Source: Polyangiaceae bacterium (lineage in GTDB: Bacteria; Myxococcota_A; Polyangia; Polyangiales; Polyangiaceae). From it: a stretch of DNA of 64,000 bases. A program made the position numbers and the translations under genes. Where the stretch lies: assembly GCA_016929495.1 (NCBI GenBank), contig JAFGIS010000026.1, positions 1 to 64,000 on the forward strand, in the 5' to 3' direction. The notes below the pieces were generated by a model. It saw only the letters and a program-made list of their open reading frames with translations. It did not search any database and was not told the origin of the DNA. Of the stretch, positions 29,357 to 43,600 are shown piece by piece. Each line of letters opens with the position of its first letter. Position 1 is the stretch's first letter.

Positions 29357-29787
29357 TCAGGAGGGGGTTGCAGCCGGCACGACTTCGAGCCCGTTACCGA
29401 CGACGTCTCGGATGACCCTGTGGTCCTCGTCTCGCGTATAGAGTGTGGCACCCACCGAGCGTGCGCAGAGCGCAATCAAGACGTCATTGACGAGGGCGGC
29501 ATGACGGATCTCGCGTCCGCTTTCGCGTAGCTTCCGCAGGACGCGGCCTGCTTCGTCGTACAGTGCTGCGCTCGGAACCACCACGCGGCTGCTCGCGCGA
29601 TAGGCGCGCAGCAGCTTGTCGAGTGCGCGACGCGCAGGCAGCGTGCTGGCGCCAACGCGCAGCTCCATCGCCACGACGGCCGCGAGGTGCCGCACCAGGT
29701 CGCGGCCGACCATGAGCTCGGGATAGAGCCCCGGTTGAGCCAGTCAATGTACAGATCCGTGTCGAGCAGCACCCTGCGCAGGCTCAT
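29357..29787 (-). pseudogene. PIN-domain (VapC-like) toxin with apparent single-base frameshift near 29726-29733
   Basis: Frame 1 MSLRRVLLDTDLYIDWLNRG...; then the other frame LYPELMVGRDLVRHLAAVVAMELRVGA...LVNDVLIALCARSVGATLYTRDEDHRVI. Start overlaps antitoxin stop (ATGA). Confidence 0.75.
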
Positions 29788-29996
29788 CGGAACACGGCCT
29801 CGAAGCCGCCCACGGCCTTGACGCGCCGGTGCGCGGCGAGGATCGCCTCTTCTTGTAGCACCAGGTCGAGTGCCCGCTCGATCGTCTCCTGCTCCGTCTT
29901 CGCACCGAGCAGTCGCTTCGCGCGATCGATCTTGGACTGATCCAGCTTCAAGTGCTTGTGTTTGGTCGTGTTCACCGATGAGCCTGGCGTGAACAT
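29784..29996 (-). CDS. VapB-like antitoxin
   Basis: HLKLDQSKIDRAKRLLGAKTEQETIERALDLVLQEEAILAAHRRVKAVGGFEAVFR, immediately upstream of a PIN toxin. Confidence 0.75.
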   Translation of the reverse strand: MFTPGSSVNTTKHKHLKLDQSKIDRAKRLLGAKTEQETIERALDLVLQEEAILAAHRRVKAVGGFEAVFR

Positions 29997-30148
29997 AGCT
30001 TTCTGGCAAGGCGTCCTGGGATGCGATGGGATGCGATGGGCGGCGAGCCCAGCGCGGCGTTAGGCTATCAGGCCGAAGTATCGGCTACCGGGCGATGGGC
30101 CGCCGACGGCTGCGCCGCGGGCGAGGTCCGAGTCAGGCAGAATCTCGG

Positions 30149-30253
30149 TTCCATATCCCGATTTTCCCCTTCCATATCCCAAGGATCCGCTTCCATATCC
30201 CGATTCTGTCCTTCCATATCCCAAGGATCCGCTTCCATATCCCAAGGATCTGC
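30149..30253. repeat. 21-bp direct tandem repeat array, five units
   Basis: Units at 30149, 30170, 30191, 30212 and 30233, each starting TTCCATATCCC followed by a 10-bp variable half (GATTTTCCCC / AAGGATCCGC / GATTCTGTCC / AAGGATCCGC / AAGGATCTGC). Confidence 0.95.
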
Positions 30254-30528
30254 TTCCCCCCGCGTGTGGAAGCGATCCTTCTGCCGGGGGAATGAAATCC
30301 TTACAGGGGGACGGTACAAGTCGACGGGGGAAGACGCGAAGGTGGCAAATGAAAGCGCCAAGACTCGATATGCCGCTGGCCCGATGGCGTAGGCTTGCAG
30401 CGCAGCCGTGACAGGTCTCGTCGAGCGCTCGACCAGGCGGCCATGCAAGCCCCTACGGACGAGACCCCGGTTCAGTGAGGTCTCGGCGTCCAGCCCGAAC
30501 TGCGAGGATCTGTGGTGCTGTCTCGACT

Positions 30529-32499
30529 CTACGGCCCGTTCGTCAACACGACGACCTCCGACGGCCCCACGTTTCGGAGCTCGACGTAGGCCACGCCCCC
30601 TGCGTATTTCACCGGGAGCGTCGAACCGATGGGATGGGAGCCCTGGTAGGTGCCGCTCGCGGCGGCCTGGGCGCTGTTGGCGATGACGGTGAACTTCGCG
30701 GACGTTCCCGAGTTGAGCGCGAGATCGACGATCACGTCCGCGCCGCGGCTGGCCGTTCCGTGCCCGTTGACGATGCACAGGATTTCTTCCTCGTCCAGGA
30801 TCCTGGACCAGGCGATGATTTCGCCTCCAGGGCCGAAGGCGAAGGGATTGCCGAAGTTGCGGATTTTGCGCTGGTACTGTCTGCCGTAGCGGAGCGTCGG
30901 GTAGGTCCGGCGCGTCATGATGAGGTGCTGGATGCGCCGGTACGCAGGATGGTTCTCGTTGAAGAAATGGACGCCGCACGTGCCGAAGGCGCCGTAGCCC
31001 GGCATGGTCGTGTCGGCTCCCGCCGGGCCGGGCAACAGGCTGTTCACGCCGTCCCTGCGCGGATTGGGTGCTCCGAACATGGTCTCGCGCAGGTACTTGT
31101 CTGGACCCTGGCCGTAGTCCGGCAGGTATTGCTCGCGCTCGCTCCTTTCCGGCCCGGCAAACGCCTGTTCGGTCCCATAGTACAGGCACGGGATCCCGAG
31201 CGTGAACAGATCGATGGCTGCCGCGGCGCACACCTGGTGATTGCTCGACGCGTCGGACGAGAAGCGCACCTTCGTGCCGCACACGTGGTCGTGGTCGTCG
31301 ATGGGCTTGACGTGGCGCTGGGCGGAGTTGCGGTGAGAGCCGAGCTTCTCGTCCCAGGGCCGCATCATGTCGAAGTAGTCCGACGGCTGCTCGAGCCCCT
31401 TGGCCACGTTGGTCAGCATGATCCGTGAGCTGCCGATGTCGAGCGTCGCGTTCAGGTTGAGCTCCAGCACGTCGAGATAGCGACCCGCCTTGTCGTCCGA
31501 CCCGGCGACTTCACCGACGAGGAAGAAGTCCGCCTTGCCGAGATTGGCTGCGAACTCCTTGATGGAGCCGCAGAAATTGCGGGCAGCGCCGAGAGGCACG
31601 TGCTTCAGGGTATCGAGGCGCATGCCGTCGATGTCGGTGAGCGCGATCCAGTACTTGAAGCAGCGAGCGAGATCATTGAGCGTCGTACCATCGTCGAGGT
31701 TGAAGTCGCGGAATGCGCCGGGGAAGTCGCTGCGCTTGATCTCCGCGTGGTCGTCGTCGACGTTGTCTCCCGACAGGCTTCCGGAGCCGGCGCGGGTGTA
31801 GCAATCGTCACGCTGCAGCTCCTCCGGCCAGATGCCGTTCTCGCGGTCGCCTCCGATGTTCGGCGTGTGGTTTCCGGAAGCGTCGAGCCACTGCCCGCGC
31901 TCGTAGAAACTCGGCCAGGCGCGGTAGGGAGGCATGATCGAACCGTCGGCGTAGTCCCAGTTGTGTCCCGAGTGGTTGAAAATGACATCCAGGATCACCC
32001 TGATTTGCCGCTCGTGCGCGGCGATGACGAGATCCACGAGATCCTCCCGCGAACCGAAGTGGGGATCGACCTCGAGGAAGTCCTGGATGGCGTAGCCGTG
32101 GTACTCATTGCTGTGGTGGCGCTGCTTGAAGATGGGGCCGACCCAGATCGCCGTGATCCCCAGGTGATCGAGGTAGTCCAGGCGCGAGGTGATGCCCTTG
32201 AGCGTGCCGCCCTGCCAGCGCTCTCCGCCGCCACGAGCCCAGTTGTCCCATCGGAAGCCCGGCGGCCGCGCCGACGAAGGAGGCCCGTTGAAGTTGAACG
32301 CCGGACGACTGCCGTCGAGTCCGTCACTGAAACGGTCGGGCAGCAGGAAGTACAGCACCTCGCTAGCCCAGTCGACCGGAGATGGGTAGTAGGGAACGTC
32401 GTTGCCCATGGCATCGACACGGAAAATGGTTCGTCGAGGAAGCGCGACGGACCGGACCTGCGACGGTTTGTTCTGCAACGCGTTCTCCATGAACGTCAT
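30529..32499 (-). CDS. Alpha-amylase-family glycoside hydrolase (GH13)
   Basis: DVIFNHSGHNW, DGMRLDTLKHV, FFLVGEVAG, PIDDHDH. Start assigned at MTFMENALQ inside the longer ORF. Confidence 0.88.
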   Translation of the reverse strand: MTFMENALQNKPSQVRSVALPRRTIFRVDAMGNDVPYYPSPVDWASEVLYFLLPDRFSDGLDGSRPAFNFNGPPSSARPPGFRWDNWARGGGERWQGGTLKGITSRLDYLDHLGITAIWVGPIFKQRHHSNEYHGYAIQDFLEVDPHFGSREDLVDLVIAAHERQIRVILDVIFNHSGHNWDYADGSIMPPYRAWPSFYERGQWLDASGNHTPNIGGDRENGIWPEELQRDDCYTRAGSGSLSGDNVDDDHAEIKRSDFPGAFRDFNLDDGTTLNDLARCFKYWIALTDIDGMRLDTLKHVPLGAARNFCGSIKEFAANLGKADFFLVGEVAGSDDKAGRYLDVLELNLNATLDIGSSRIMLTNVAKGLEQPSDYFDMMRPWDEKLGSHRNSAQRHVKPIDDHDHVCGTKVRFSSDASSNHQVCAAAAIDLFTLGIPCLYYGTEQAFAGPERSEREQYLPDYGQGPDKYLRETMFGAPNPRRDGVNSLLPGPAGADTTMPGYGAFGTCGVHFFNENHPAYRRIQHLIMTRRTYPTLRYGRQYQRKIRNFGNPFAFGPGGEIIAWSRILDEEEILCIVNGHGTASRGADVIVDLALNSGTSAKFTVIANSAQAAASGTYQGSHPIGSTLPVKYAGGVAYVELRNVGPSEVVVLTNGP

Positions 32500-33154
32500 A
32501 CTGACTCTCCTCTCTCCGTGTGTCTGCGCGCGCACGCGCCACCAACGAGAATGCTGCCCTCATGCACCGCTCGGCGGCGCCTGCCCTCACGGCCGCGCAT
32601 CGCGTCCGCCAGGGATGTGCCGCCTCGAAGGTCGAATGGTAGGCCGCGTTGGTGCGAGGAGTCCATAGCGGGCGGGTGTGAATTCGTTCGTAGCTACTCG
32701 CCGTCCTGGGGCGAGCCTTGCGCACACGTTCGCACCCTGCGTGACCCCGCGCCTCGCTGCTCGCTCGGCGCAATTTCTGGACCAGGCAGCTGCCTGCGCT
32801 GGCCGGTTTTCCAGATTCGTGCCTGACCGCGCGTTCAACGGTTCGGCTTGCGTTGCCCGTGGCCGCCGATCTGGCCCGCGGGGCACACCGAGCGGTCCTC
32901 GGCGCCGCACCGAGTTCACGCGGATGCGGCCGGGCCCATGGGCGCTCGTGGCGTAGTCGGCGTCGGTCTGGCCTCCGCACTTGCAGAGATCGTCGCCTTC
33001 GCAGGTCCCGAGCACGAGTGCATGCTGCGCAGCTCGCCAGCTACGCACTCTTGGGACCGAAGTGCGCGCCCACCCATTTCTGACCCCCCTTTGCTCTCGG
33101 CCGCCGGCTCCGCTATCCTGCGCCGCTGTTTCTCGTCCGGAGCGTCCTCGTTCA

Positions 33155-34348
33155 GTGCCCCCGCCCAACACCCTGTCAGCGCTGCTTCAGGGCCTGACAC
33201 TGCTCGCCATCGTCGCGTTCACCGAGTCGGGCTGCGCACCCGAGGCGGGCCCAGCTCCTCTTGCACCAGGAGCCGTTCGGGCTCCGCAGGGTGCTCCTCC
33301 GGGCACGGCGAAGCAGCGCGCGGTTCCCGCGTCGCCATCGGATGCGAACCCGCCAGCGGCGGTCGGCGACTCGGATGGCTACCACGATGCGGCCGCGGAG
33401 CTCGACGATGACATCGCCTCGGCACCTTCCGAGGTCGGCGTGGAGATCGAGCATCCGCTGGCCCACATGACCACCGACGAGCTCGAGAAGGCGCTCGTAT
33501 CCGATCCCGATTCTCTGGGCTCGATGTCCGTCGGCACGCCGAATGCCGGGCGCCTGTTCAACGGCGTGAAGATGCCGGAGGGAGAGCACTGGAGATTCGC
33601 GTCTTCGGACGCCGTGTGGGGCACCGAGGAGACCGTGGGCTTCGTGACCCGGTGCATCGAGGACGTGGCGGATCGTTTTCCGGGCACCTCCCCGCTGCCG
33701 GTCGGACACATCAGCAGCAGGAAAGGCGGCCCTCTGAGTCCTCACGTGAGCCACCAATCGGGCCGTGACGTCGACCTCGGCTACTACTACACGGACAACA
33801 GCCCGTGGTACACGCGCGCCAGAGACACGAATCTGGACCGTCCGCGCACCTGGCAGCTGATCCGGTGCCTGGTTGCGGAGACGGACGTCGAAATGATCTT
33901 GATCGACGTGTCGCTGCAGAGGCTGCTGCGCAAGTACGCCGAGAGCATCGGGGAGAATCCGTCCTGGCTCGATTCGGTTTTCGACGGGGTGCCGGGCCGC
34001 TTGCTGCCGCTACTGCGCCACGCCGGCGGCCACGCGACGCACCTGCATGTCAGGTTCTACAACCCGATTGCGCAAGAGACGGCGCGCCGCGTCGACCCGC
34101 TGTTGCTTCGACACGGCAAGGTGTCACCTCCCATGCGGACCGTTTCCTACAGGGCCAAGAAGGGCGACACGCTGGGCAAGCTCGCTCGCCGGTTCCACAC
34201 CACCGTGCCCGCCATCAAGCACGCCAACGGCCTGCGCTCCTCGTTGATCCGAGCAAACGTCACCTACCGGATCCCGTGTCCGTCCCAGGCGCTCGCGCCC
34301 TCTCGGCCCGTGCGGATCCCGCCGCGGCGGCTGCCGCCGACGGACTGA
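33155..34348 (+). CDS. MepA-like (M74) murein endopeptidase lipoprotein with C-terminal LysM
   Basis: GTG start giving lipobox FTESGCAPE; SHQSGRDVDLGYYY and HATHLHVRFYNP metallopeptidase motifs; LysM SYRAKKGDTLGKLARRFHTTVPAIKHANGLRSSLIRANVTYRIP. Confidence 0.82.
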   Translation: MPPPNTLSALLQGLTLLAIVAFTESGCAPEAGPAPLAPGAVRAPQGAPPGTAKQRAVPASPSDANPPAAVGDSDGYHDAAAELDDDIASAPSEVGVEIEHPLAHMTTDELEKALVSDPDSLGSMSVGTPNAGRLFNGVKMPEGEHWRFASSDAVWGTEETVGFVTRCIEDVADRFPGTSPLPVGHISSRKGGPLSPHVSHQSGRDVDLGYYYTDNSPWYTRARDTNLDRPRTWQLIRCLVAETDVEMILIDVSLQRLLRKYAESIGENPSWLDSVFDGVPGRLLPLLRHAGGHATHLHVRFYNPIAQETARRVDPLLLRHGKVSPPMRTVSYRAKKGDTLGKLARRFHTTVPAIKHANGLRSSLIRANVTYRIPCPSQALAPSRPVRIPPRRLPPTD

Positions 34349-34502
34349 TCCGCCATTGCCTTCAGGTCGGTGGGTCTCGGCCGACGGACCACTCGATGCC
34401 GATGGCCGGGCCCGTGGCGCCGAGTCCCATCGTCGTGCTCGACCTCTTGCAGTCACACGACGACCCATCCACAATGGTCCTGTTCGAAGCGGAGCTCGAT
34501 TC

Positions 34503-36896
34503 GTGACGGAAGGGACTGTTTCCCTGCTGGATCTCGTCCAGAGCATGCCTTCGTTCTTCGAGGCATCGCCCGACGGAGTCGTTCTGCACGACCACGAGGG
34601 CCAGGTGCTTTTCGCCAACGAAGCGCTGTGCAAGATCGTCGGTATCAGCAGAGAGAGCATCGTGGGTCAGTCGATGTTCGGGCTCGTCCGGCAGCTGACG
34701 CCGCCGAACGAAGCAGAGGTGCTCGCCGAGAAAACCCGGACGAGAGCGAGCGGCAAGCCTGTGCCGACGTTCGAGATCGAGTACCGCGGCAAGTGGTTGG
34801 AGATCAGCACGCCGCTGCAGGACCCGAACTGCGGGTGTGCGGTGGCCCTCGTGCGCGACGTCACCGACCGCAAACTCGCGGAGGAGCTTCTGACGGTGGA
34901 GCGCGATTTGGGCGTCGCGCTCGGAGCTGCGCCCGCTCTGCGCGATGCGCTCGAGGCAGCCCTGGACGGTGTGCTCCGAATGCGGGGTATCGACGCGGGT
35001 GGGGTCTACCTCGTCGACCGAGCGACAGGCGCCGTCGATCTCGTCGTACACCGCGGGCTCTCGGACGCTTTCATCCGTCGAGTGAGCCATTTCGCGGCCG
35101 ACGCGCCGCAAGCGCGGCTCGTCCAGTCCGGCACGCCGGTCTACGCCAGGCTGGGGGAGATCACGGGTCTGCAAGAGGATGCGCACGCGCTCGAGGGCCT
35201 CCGATCGCTCGCCGTCATACCGATCGTGCACGCGGGCGAAGTGATCGCCGTCTTCAACATGGCGTCGCATCAGCACGAATCCATGCCGGAAGGTACGCGC
35301 CGCGCGCTCGAGACGGTCGCGGTGCAGGTGGGCGAGGCGCTGGCCAGGTTCTCGGCCGAGCGGGCGCACCGCGAGATCGAACGGTGGTATCGCGCGCTGG
35401 TAGAGGCCATTCCCGACATGGTCTTCATTCTCGACCGTGAAGGCACGGTGCGCTTCATCAATCGGTCTGCGGCCGCCATGCTGGGCCGCACGCCGGAAGA
35501 CATCCTGGACAAGAAGCAGGCCGACTTCTTCCCGAAGGAAGCGTCCCGCCACGGCGCGAGCGTGGCCGAGGTATTCGCTTCGGGTAGGATGAAAGTGTCG
35601 GAAAACCTCTACTACGATCTGCCCTCGGGGCCCCTTTGGCTCGACAACCGCCTGATCCCGCTCAAGAACGACCAGGGCGAGACGACGCACGTGCTCGGCA
35701 TCTCGCGCGACGTCACCGAGAGGCGGAGGATCGAGGCCGGCCTGCAGAACGCACAGAAGCTCGAATCGCTCGGCGTGCTCGCGGGCGGGATCGCGCACGA
35801 CTTCAACAATCTGCTGACCGCCCAGTTCGGGTACCTCGAGCTGGCGAGTAGCAGCGTGCACCCGGACAGCGAGGCCCACGCATTTCTGCGCGAGGCGCTC
35901 TCGGTTTTCGGCAGGACCAGGGACCTCACCCAGCAGCTCATCACGTTCGCCAAGGGCGGCCACCCGAGGACACGGACCGCTGATCTCGAGCCGCTGCTAC
36001 GAGCCACCGTGCGCTTCAGCCTCAGCGGCGCCAACGTCTCGCCGGCGTTCGCTCTCGCGCGGGATCTGTGGCTCTGCGACATCGACGGCAACCAGATCCG
36101 CCAGGTGTTCGACAACATCACCATCAACGCGCGGCAGGCCATGCCCGTGGGAGGCACGCTCTCGGTGTCGGCGGTTAACGTGCCAGAAAACGCGCCCCTG
36201 CCGCCGTCGCTCAGGCCCGGGAGGTACGTCCGGGTGTCGTTCACCGACCACGGCACCGGCGTCGCCGAAGCAATGTTGCCGCGGATTTTCGATCCATTCT
36301 TCACGACCAAGGAGCAGGGCAGCGGTCTCGGTCTCGCGGTGGCGTACTCGATCGTGAAGAAGCACGGCGGCCACATCGATGTCGAGAGTGAGCTCGGCCG
36401 CGGAACCACGTTCCACGTCTACCTTCCGGCTTCGCCCCACGACCGTCCCGAGCCGACGGTCGCGCGACAGGTCGCGCACCGCGGCAGCGGCAGGGTGCTG
36501 CTGGTGGAGGATGAAGAGGCCGTGAGGGCGGTCACCGAGAGGATGCTGGTGCGCATGGGCTACGACGTCCTGAGCGCGAGCAACGGGGCCGAGGCCATCG
36601 AACGCTTCCGGCAGGAGCATGCCTGCGGTCGTACGTTCGATGTCGCCATCATCGATCTGACGATGCCCGGCGGAATGGATGGCGTCGAGCTGGTTTCGGA
36701 GCTCTCGAAAATCGAGCCGAGTGTGCGGGCGATCGCCGCCACGGGCTATTCCGAACACCAGGTCGTGGCACATCCCGATCGCTACGGATTCGTCTCGGTG
36801 CTCCTGAAGCCCTTCGCTTCGGACGAGTTGGGCAGAGCCCTGCAGCAGGTGACGGACAGACCGCACGTTGCGTCCAGTGACGAGTGCCCCGTCTGA
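34503..36896 (+). CDS. PAS/GAF hybrid sensor histidine kinase with C-terminal receiver
   Basis: PAS FEASPDGVVLHDHEGQVLFANEALCKIVG; GAF; H-box LAGGIAHDFNNLLT; GLGLAVAYSIVKKHGGHI; REC VLLVEDEEAVR...IIDLTMP...VLLKPF. GTG start inside the longer ORF. Confidence 0.9.
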   Translation: MTEGTVSLLDLVQSMPSFFEASPDGVVLHDHEGQVLFANEALCKIVGISRESIVGQSMFGLVRQLTPPNEAEVLAEKTRTRASGKPVPTFEIEYRGKWLEISTPLQDPNCGCAVALVRDVTDRKLAEELLTVERDLGVALGAAPALRDALEAALDGVLRMRGIDAGGVYLVDRATGAVDLVVHRGLSDAFIRRVSHFAADAPQARLVQSGTPVYARLGEITGLQEDAHALEGLRSLAVIPIVHAGEVIAVFNMASHQHESMPEGTRRALETVAVQVGEALARFSAERAHREIERWYRALVEAIPDMVFILDREGTVRFINRSAAAMLGRTPEDILDKKQADFFPKEASRHGASVAEVFASGRMKVSENLYYDLPSGPLWLDNRLIPLKNDQGETTHVLGISRDVTERRRIEAGLQNAQKLESLGVLAGGIAHDFNNLLTAQFGYLELASSSVHPDSEAHAFLREALSVFGRTRDLTQQLITFAKGGHPRTRTADLEPLLRATVRFSLSGANVSPAFALARDLWLCDIDGNQIRQVFDNITINARQAMPVGGTLSVSAVNVPENAPLPPSLRPGRYVRVSFTDHGTGVAEAMLPRIFDPFFTTKEQGSGLGLAVAYSIVKKHGGHIDVESELGRGTTFHVYLPASPHDRPEPTVARQVAHRGSGRVLLVEDEEAVRAVTERMLVRMGYDVLSASNGAEAIERFRQEHACGRTFDVAIIDLTMPGGMDGVELVSELSKIEPSVRAIAATGYSEHQVVAHPDRYGFVSVLLKPFASDELGRALQQVTDRPHVASSDECPV

Positions 36897-37133
36897 GGGA
36901 CGGATCCCAGACACGATGTCGCGCTGATCGAGCTCACGGGTGTTCGGCCGTGGGCTCGGCGACGGAAGGGCGCTGGTCTGCTCGGAGCAGCGCGGTGGAA
37001 GCGAGCTCACGCGCATGTGGTGGCGAGTGGGAGAAGCGCGACGCTCATCGCGAATCCGCAGAGGAAGAAAACGCTGTAGCGACGCGCTGCCCGTCCGTAC
37101 TGCGTTTCGGAGTCTCCCAACGAGCAGGCAAGC

Positions 37134-40684
<3,551 letters not shown>

Positions 40685-40688
<4 letters not shown>

Positions 40689-43600
40689 ACCGCGCGCGGC
40701 TCCTCGAACGGATCGTGATGCTCGTGCTCGGCGCGCTGTGCCCAGCCACGCTCGTGTCCTGCCAGGACCAAGCGTACTGCTTCAATTGCGGCGGCCCGCG
40801 CGCCGGCGAGGGCGGTAGCGCCGACACGGGCGAAGGCACTGGCGGGCGGCCGGCACTGTCGTCGAGCGCTGGAGCATCGAGCGATGGCGAGTATGGCTCC
40901 TCGGACACGGATTGCGACGCCAACACCAGAAACGACCCATTCAACTGCGGGAAATGCGGCCGCGTTTGCAGGAGCCCGCACGGCATGATTGCGTCGTGCA
41001 ACAACGGAATCTGTTCCTTCGAGTGCGCGTCCGGACGCTGGGACAACGACAAGGACGTCGACGGTTGCGAGTACAGCTGCACCCAGACGAACGGAGGCGT
41101 GGAGAAATGCGACGGGCTCGACAACGACTGCGACGGCCGGGTAGACGAGGACATCTCGAAGAAGACCCTCGAGAACTGCGGGGCCTGCGGCACGCCGTGC
41201 TCCATCCCGGGAGCTCGGTTCACCTGCGAAAAGGGATCATGCGAGCTGGTCGAGTGTCTCGGCGGGTTCCATGACATCGACAGGAAGCGAGCCAATGGCT
41301 GCGAGTACCGGTGCGCTCCCACCAACGGCGGGGTCGAGGTATGCGACGGCCTCGACAACGACTGCAATGGCAAGATCGACGACGACATCGACACGAGCTC
41401 CGATCCGCTGAACTGCGGCGAATGCGGTGTGCGCTGCGCCGGGGGATTCCCGAATGCGGAGTCGGTCTGCCGCAAAGGGCAGTGCGTGATGGGCGTCTGC
41501 TCTGCAGGCTACACCGACAAGGACGCAAACCCGAAAAACGGGTGCGAGTACAACTGCGACTCGAGCTGCGTGTTCCCGTTTGCCGAACCGGAGTGCGACG
41601 ACGATGGCACGTGCACCATGGGCGAGTGCCTGGCCGGCTACTGGAACACCGACGGCGACCCGGACAACGGTTGCGAGTATCCGTGTGCACCCACGCATGG
41701 CGGCGTGGAGGCGTGCGACGGCCTGGACAACGACTGCAACGGCGAGATCGACGACGACGTCGACACGAGCTCGGATCCCGCCCATTGCGGAGCGTGCGGA
41801 ACGAGCTGCATCGGTCGCTTTCCGAACGCGGAGCCGTCGTGCGTGGACGGCGAGTGCGCCCTCGGCGACTGCGTTGCGGGGTACAGCAACCAAGACGGCG
41901 ACGTCGACAACGGCTGCGAGTACAGCTGCAGCGCGACCTGCTCCTTCCCGTTCGCGACGGCGCTCTGCGACGACGATGGAAGCTGCCACATGGGCGACTG
42001 TCTGCCTGGCTACTGGGACATCGACGAGGATCCCGACAACGGCTGCGAATACCCGTGTGCGCCCACGCACGACGGCGTGGAGGCGTGCGACGGGATCGAC
42101 AACGACTGCAATCATCTCATTGACGATGGAGTCGACACGAGCTCCGATCCGCTGAACTGCGGCGGCTGCGGGCAGAGCTGCGTGGGACGCTACGACAACG
42201 CGGAGCCAACGTGTTTCGACGGGGAATGCGTGCGCGGGCCGTGCCTCGACGGGTATCTCGACCTCGACGGGGATCCGGACAACGGCTGCGAGTTCAGTTG
42301 CGACGCAACCTGCGCCGTGCCGTTCGCCGTATCGAGCTGCGCACAGGACGGCTCGTGCCTCATGGGCGAGTGCCTGGTCGGCTACCGGAACAACGACGGA
42401 GACCCCGACAACGGCTGCGAGTACCCGTGCTCCGAGACCAACGGCGGAGTCGAGGAATGCGACGGCCTGGACAACGACTGCGACGGCGACGTGGACGAAG
42501 ACTTCGACTTGGACACGAGCGTGGAGCATTGCGGAGGCTGCTACGTCGGATGTGCCGCCTATTTCCCGGGTGCCGTGACCGTGTGCAACGAGGGCGTCTG
42601 CGAGCCGACCGGTTGCCTGCCGGACTACGCCAATGCCGACGGCAATCTGCTCAATGGCTGCGAGTACCTTTGTTCACCGACCAACGGCGGCGTCGAAACC
42701 TGCGACGGGCTCGACAACGACTGCAACGGGGTCAAAGACGACGAGCCTCTGGGAGGTTTCGACCCGCCGCTGCCCGAGCAGTGCCCGCCGCCCGTCAATC
42801 CGAGCGCGCCGTGCGAATCACGCACGCTGTGCGTGAACGGTGAAGCAGCCTGCGTTCAGGTCACGGGCCCTTCTCGCGAGGTGTGCGACGGGATCGACAA
42901 CGACTGCGACGGCGACGTCGACGAAGACACTCCAGAGGATCCTCTACCGCAGGTCGGCAAGCCGTGCGGCGAGACGCAGGTCGGTCCATGCGAATTCGGC
43001 ATGACCGTCTGTAGCGGCTCGAGCGGCATCTCCTGCGAAGGCGAAATCGATCCTGCCGACACCGAGACGTGCAACGGCATCGACGATGACTGCAACGGGG
43101 TGGTCGACGACGACCCGGAGGGGCAAGGGCAACCCTGTTGGCTCGGGGATGGGCACGGAGCGTGCGTGAACGGGGGCGTTCAGCAATGCATGGGACTCAG
43201 TGGCTTGGTCTGTAGCGGCGCCACGGCTCCCGAGGACGAGATCTGCGACGGCCCCGCGGGCACGACGGCTCCGCAGTACGACAACGACTGCGACACACAG
43301 GTCAACGAGGGTTGTCTGTATCCGGCCGCCTCCGCCGTCAGGCTCGACACGAATGGCTCGACGCAGACACACGACTCGACGTTCCACCTTGCTGCAACGT
43401 CGTACGGCGATCGGTTCTTGGTCGTGTACTCCGACCTTCGTACCGGAAGCGGAGACATCTATGGACGGGCGAGCACGGATGCGGGACAGACATGGGGTAC
43501 GAACGACATCCGCATGAGCTCGGACGGTGCGGTCGAGGTCGAGCCCAGCCCGATGCTCACTGCCAACCGGGGCTACGTCGCTTACTCCCGCTTCAACAGC

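Noticed and set aside
30149-30253. CRISPR array
   Set aside because: Unit is only 21 bp with 10-bp recurring halves, not unique spacers; no cas genes nearby.
41237-42529. 430-aa minus-strand repeat-rich ORF
   Set aside because: Same mirror effect on the second MopE-repeat gene.
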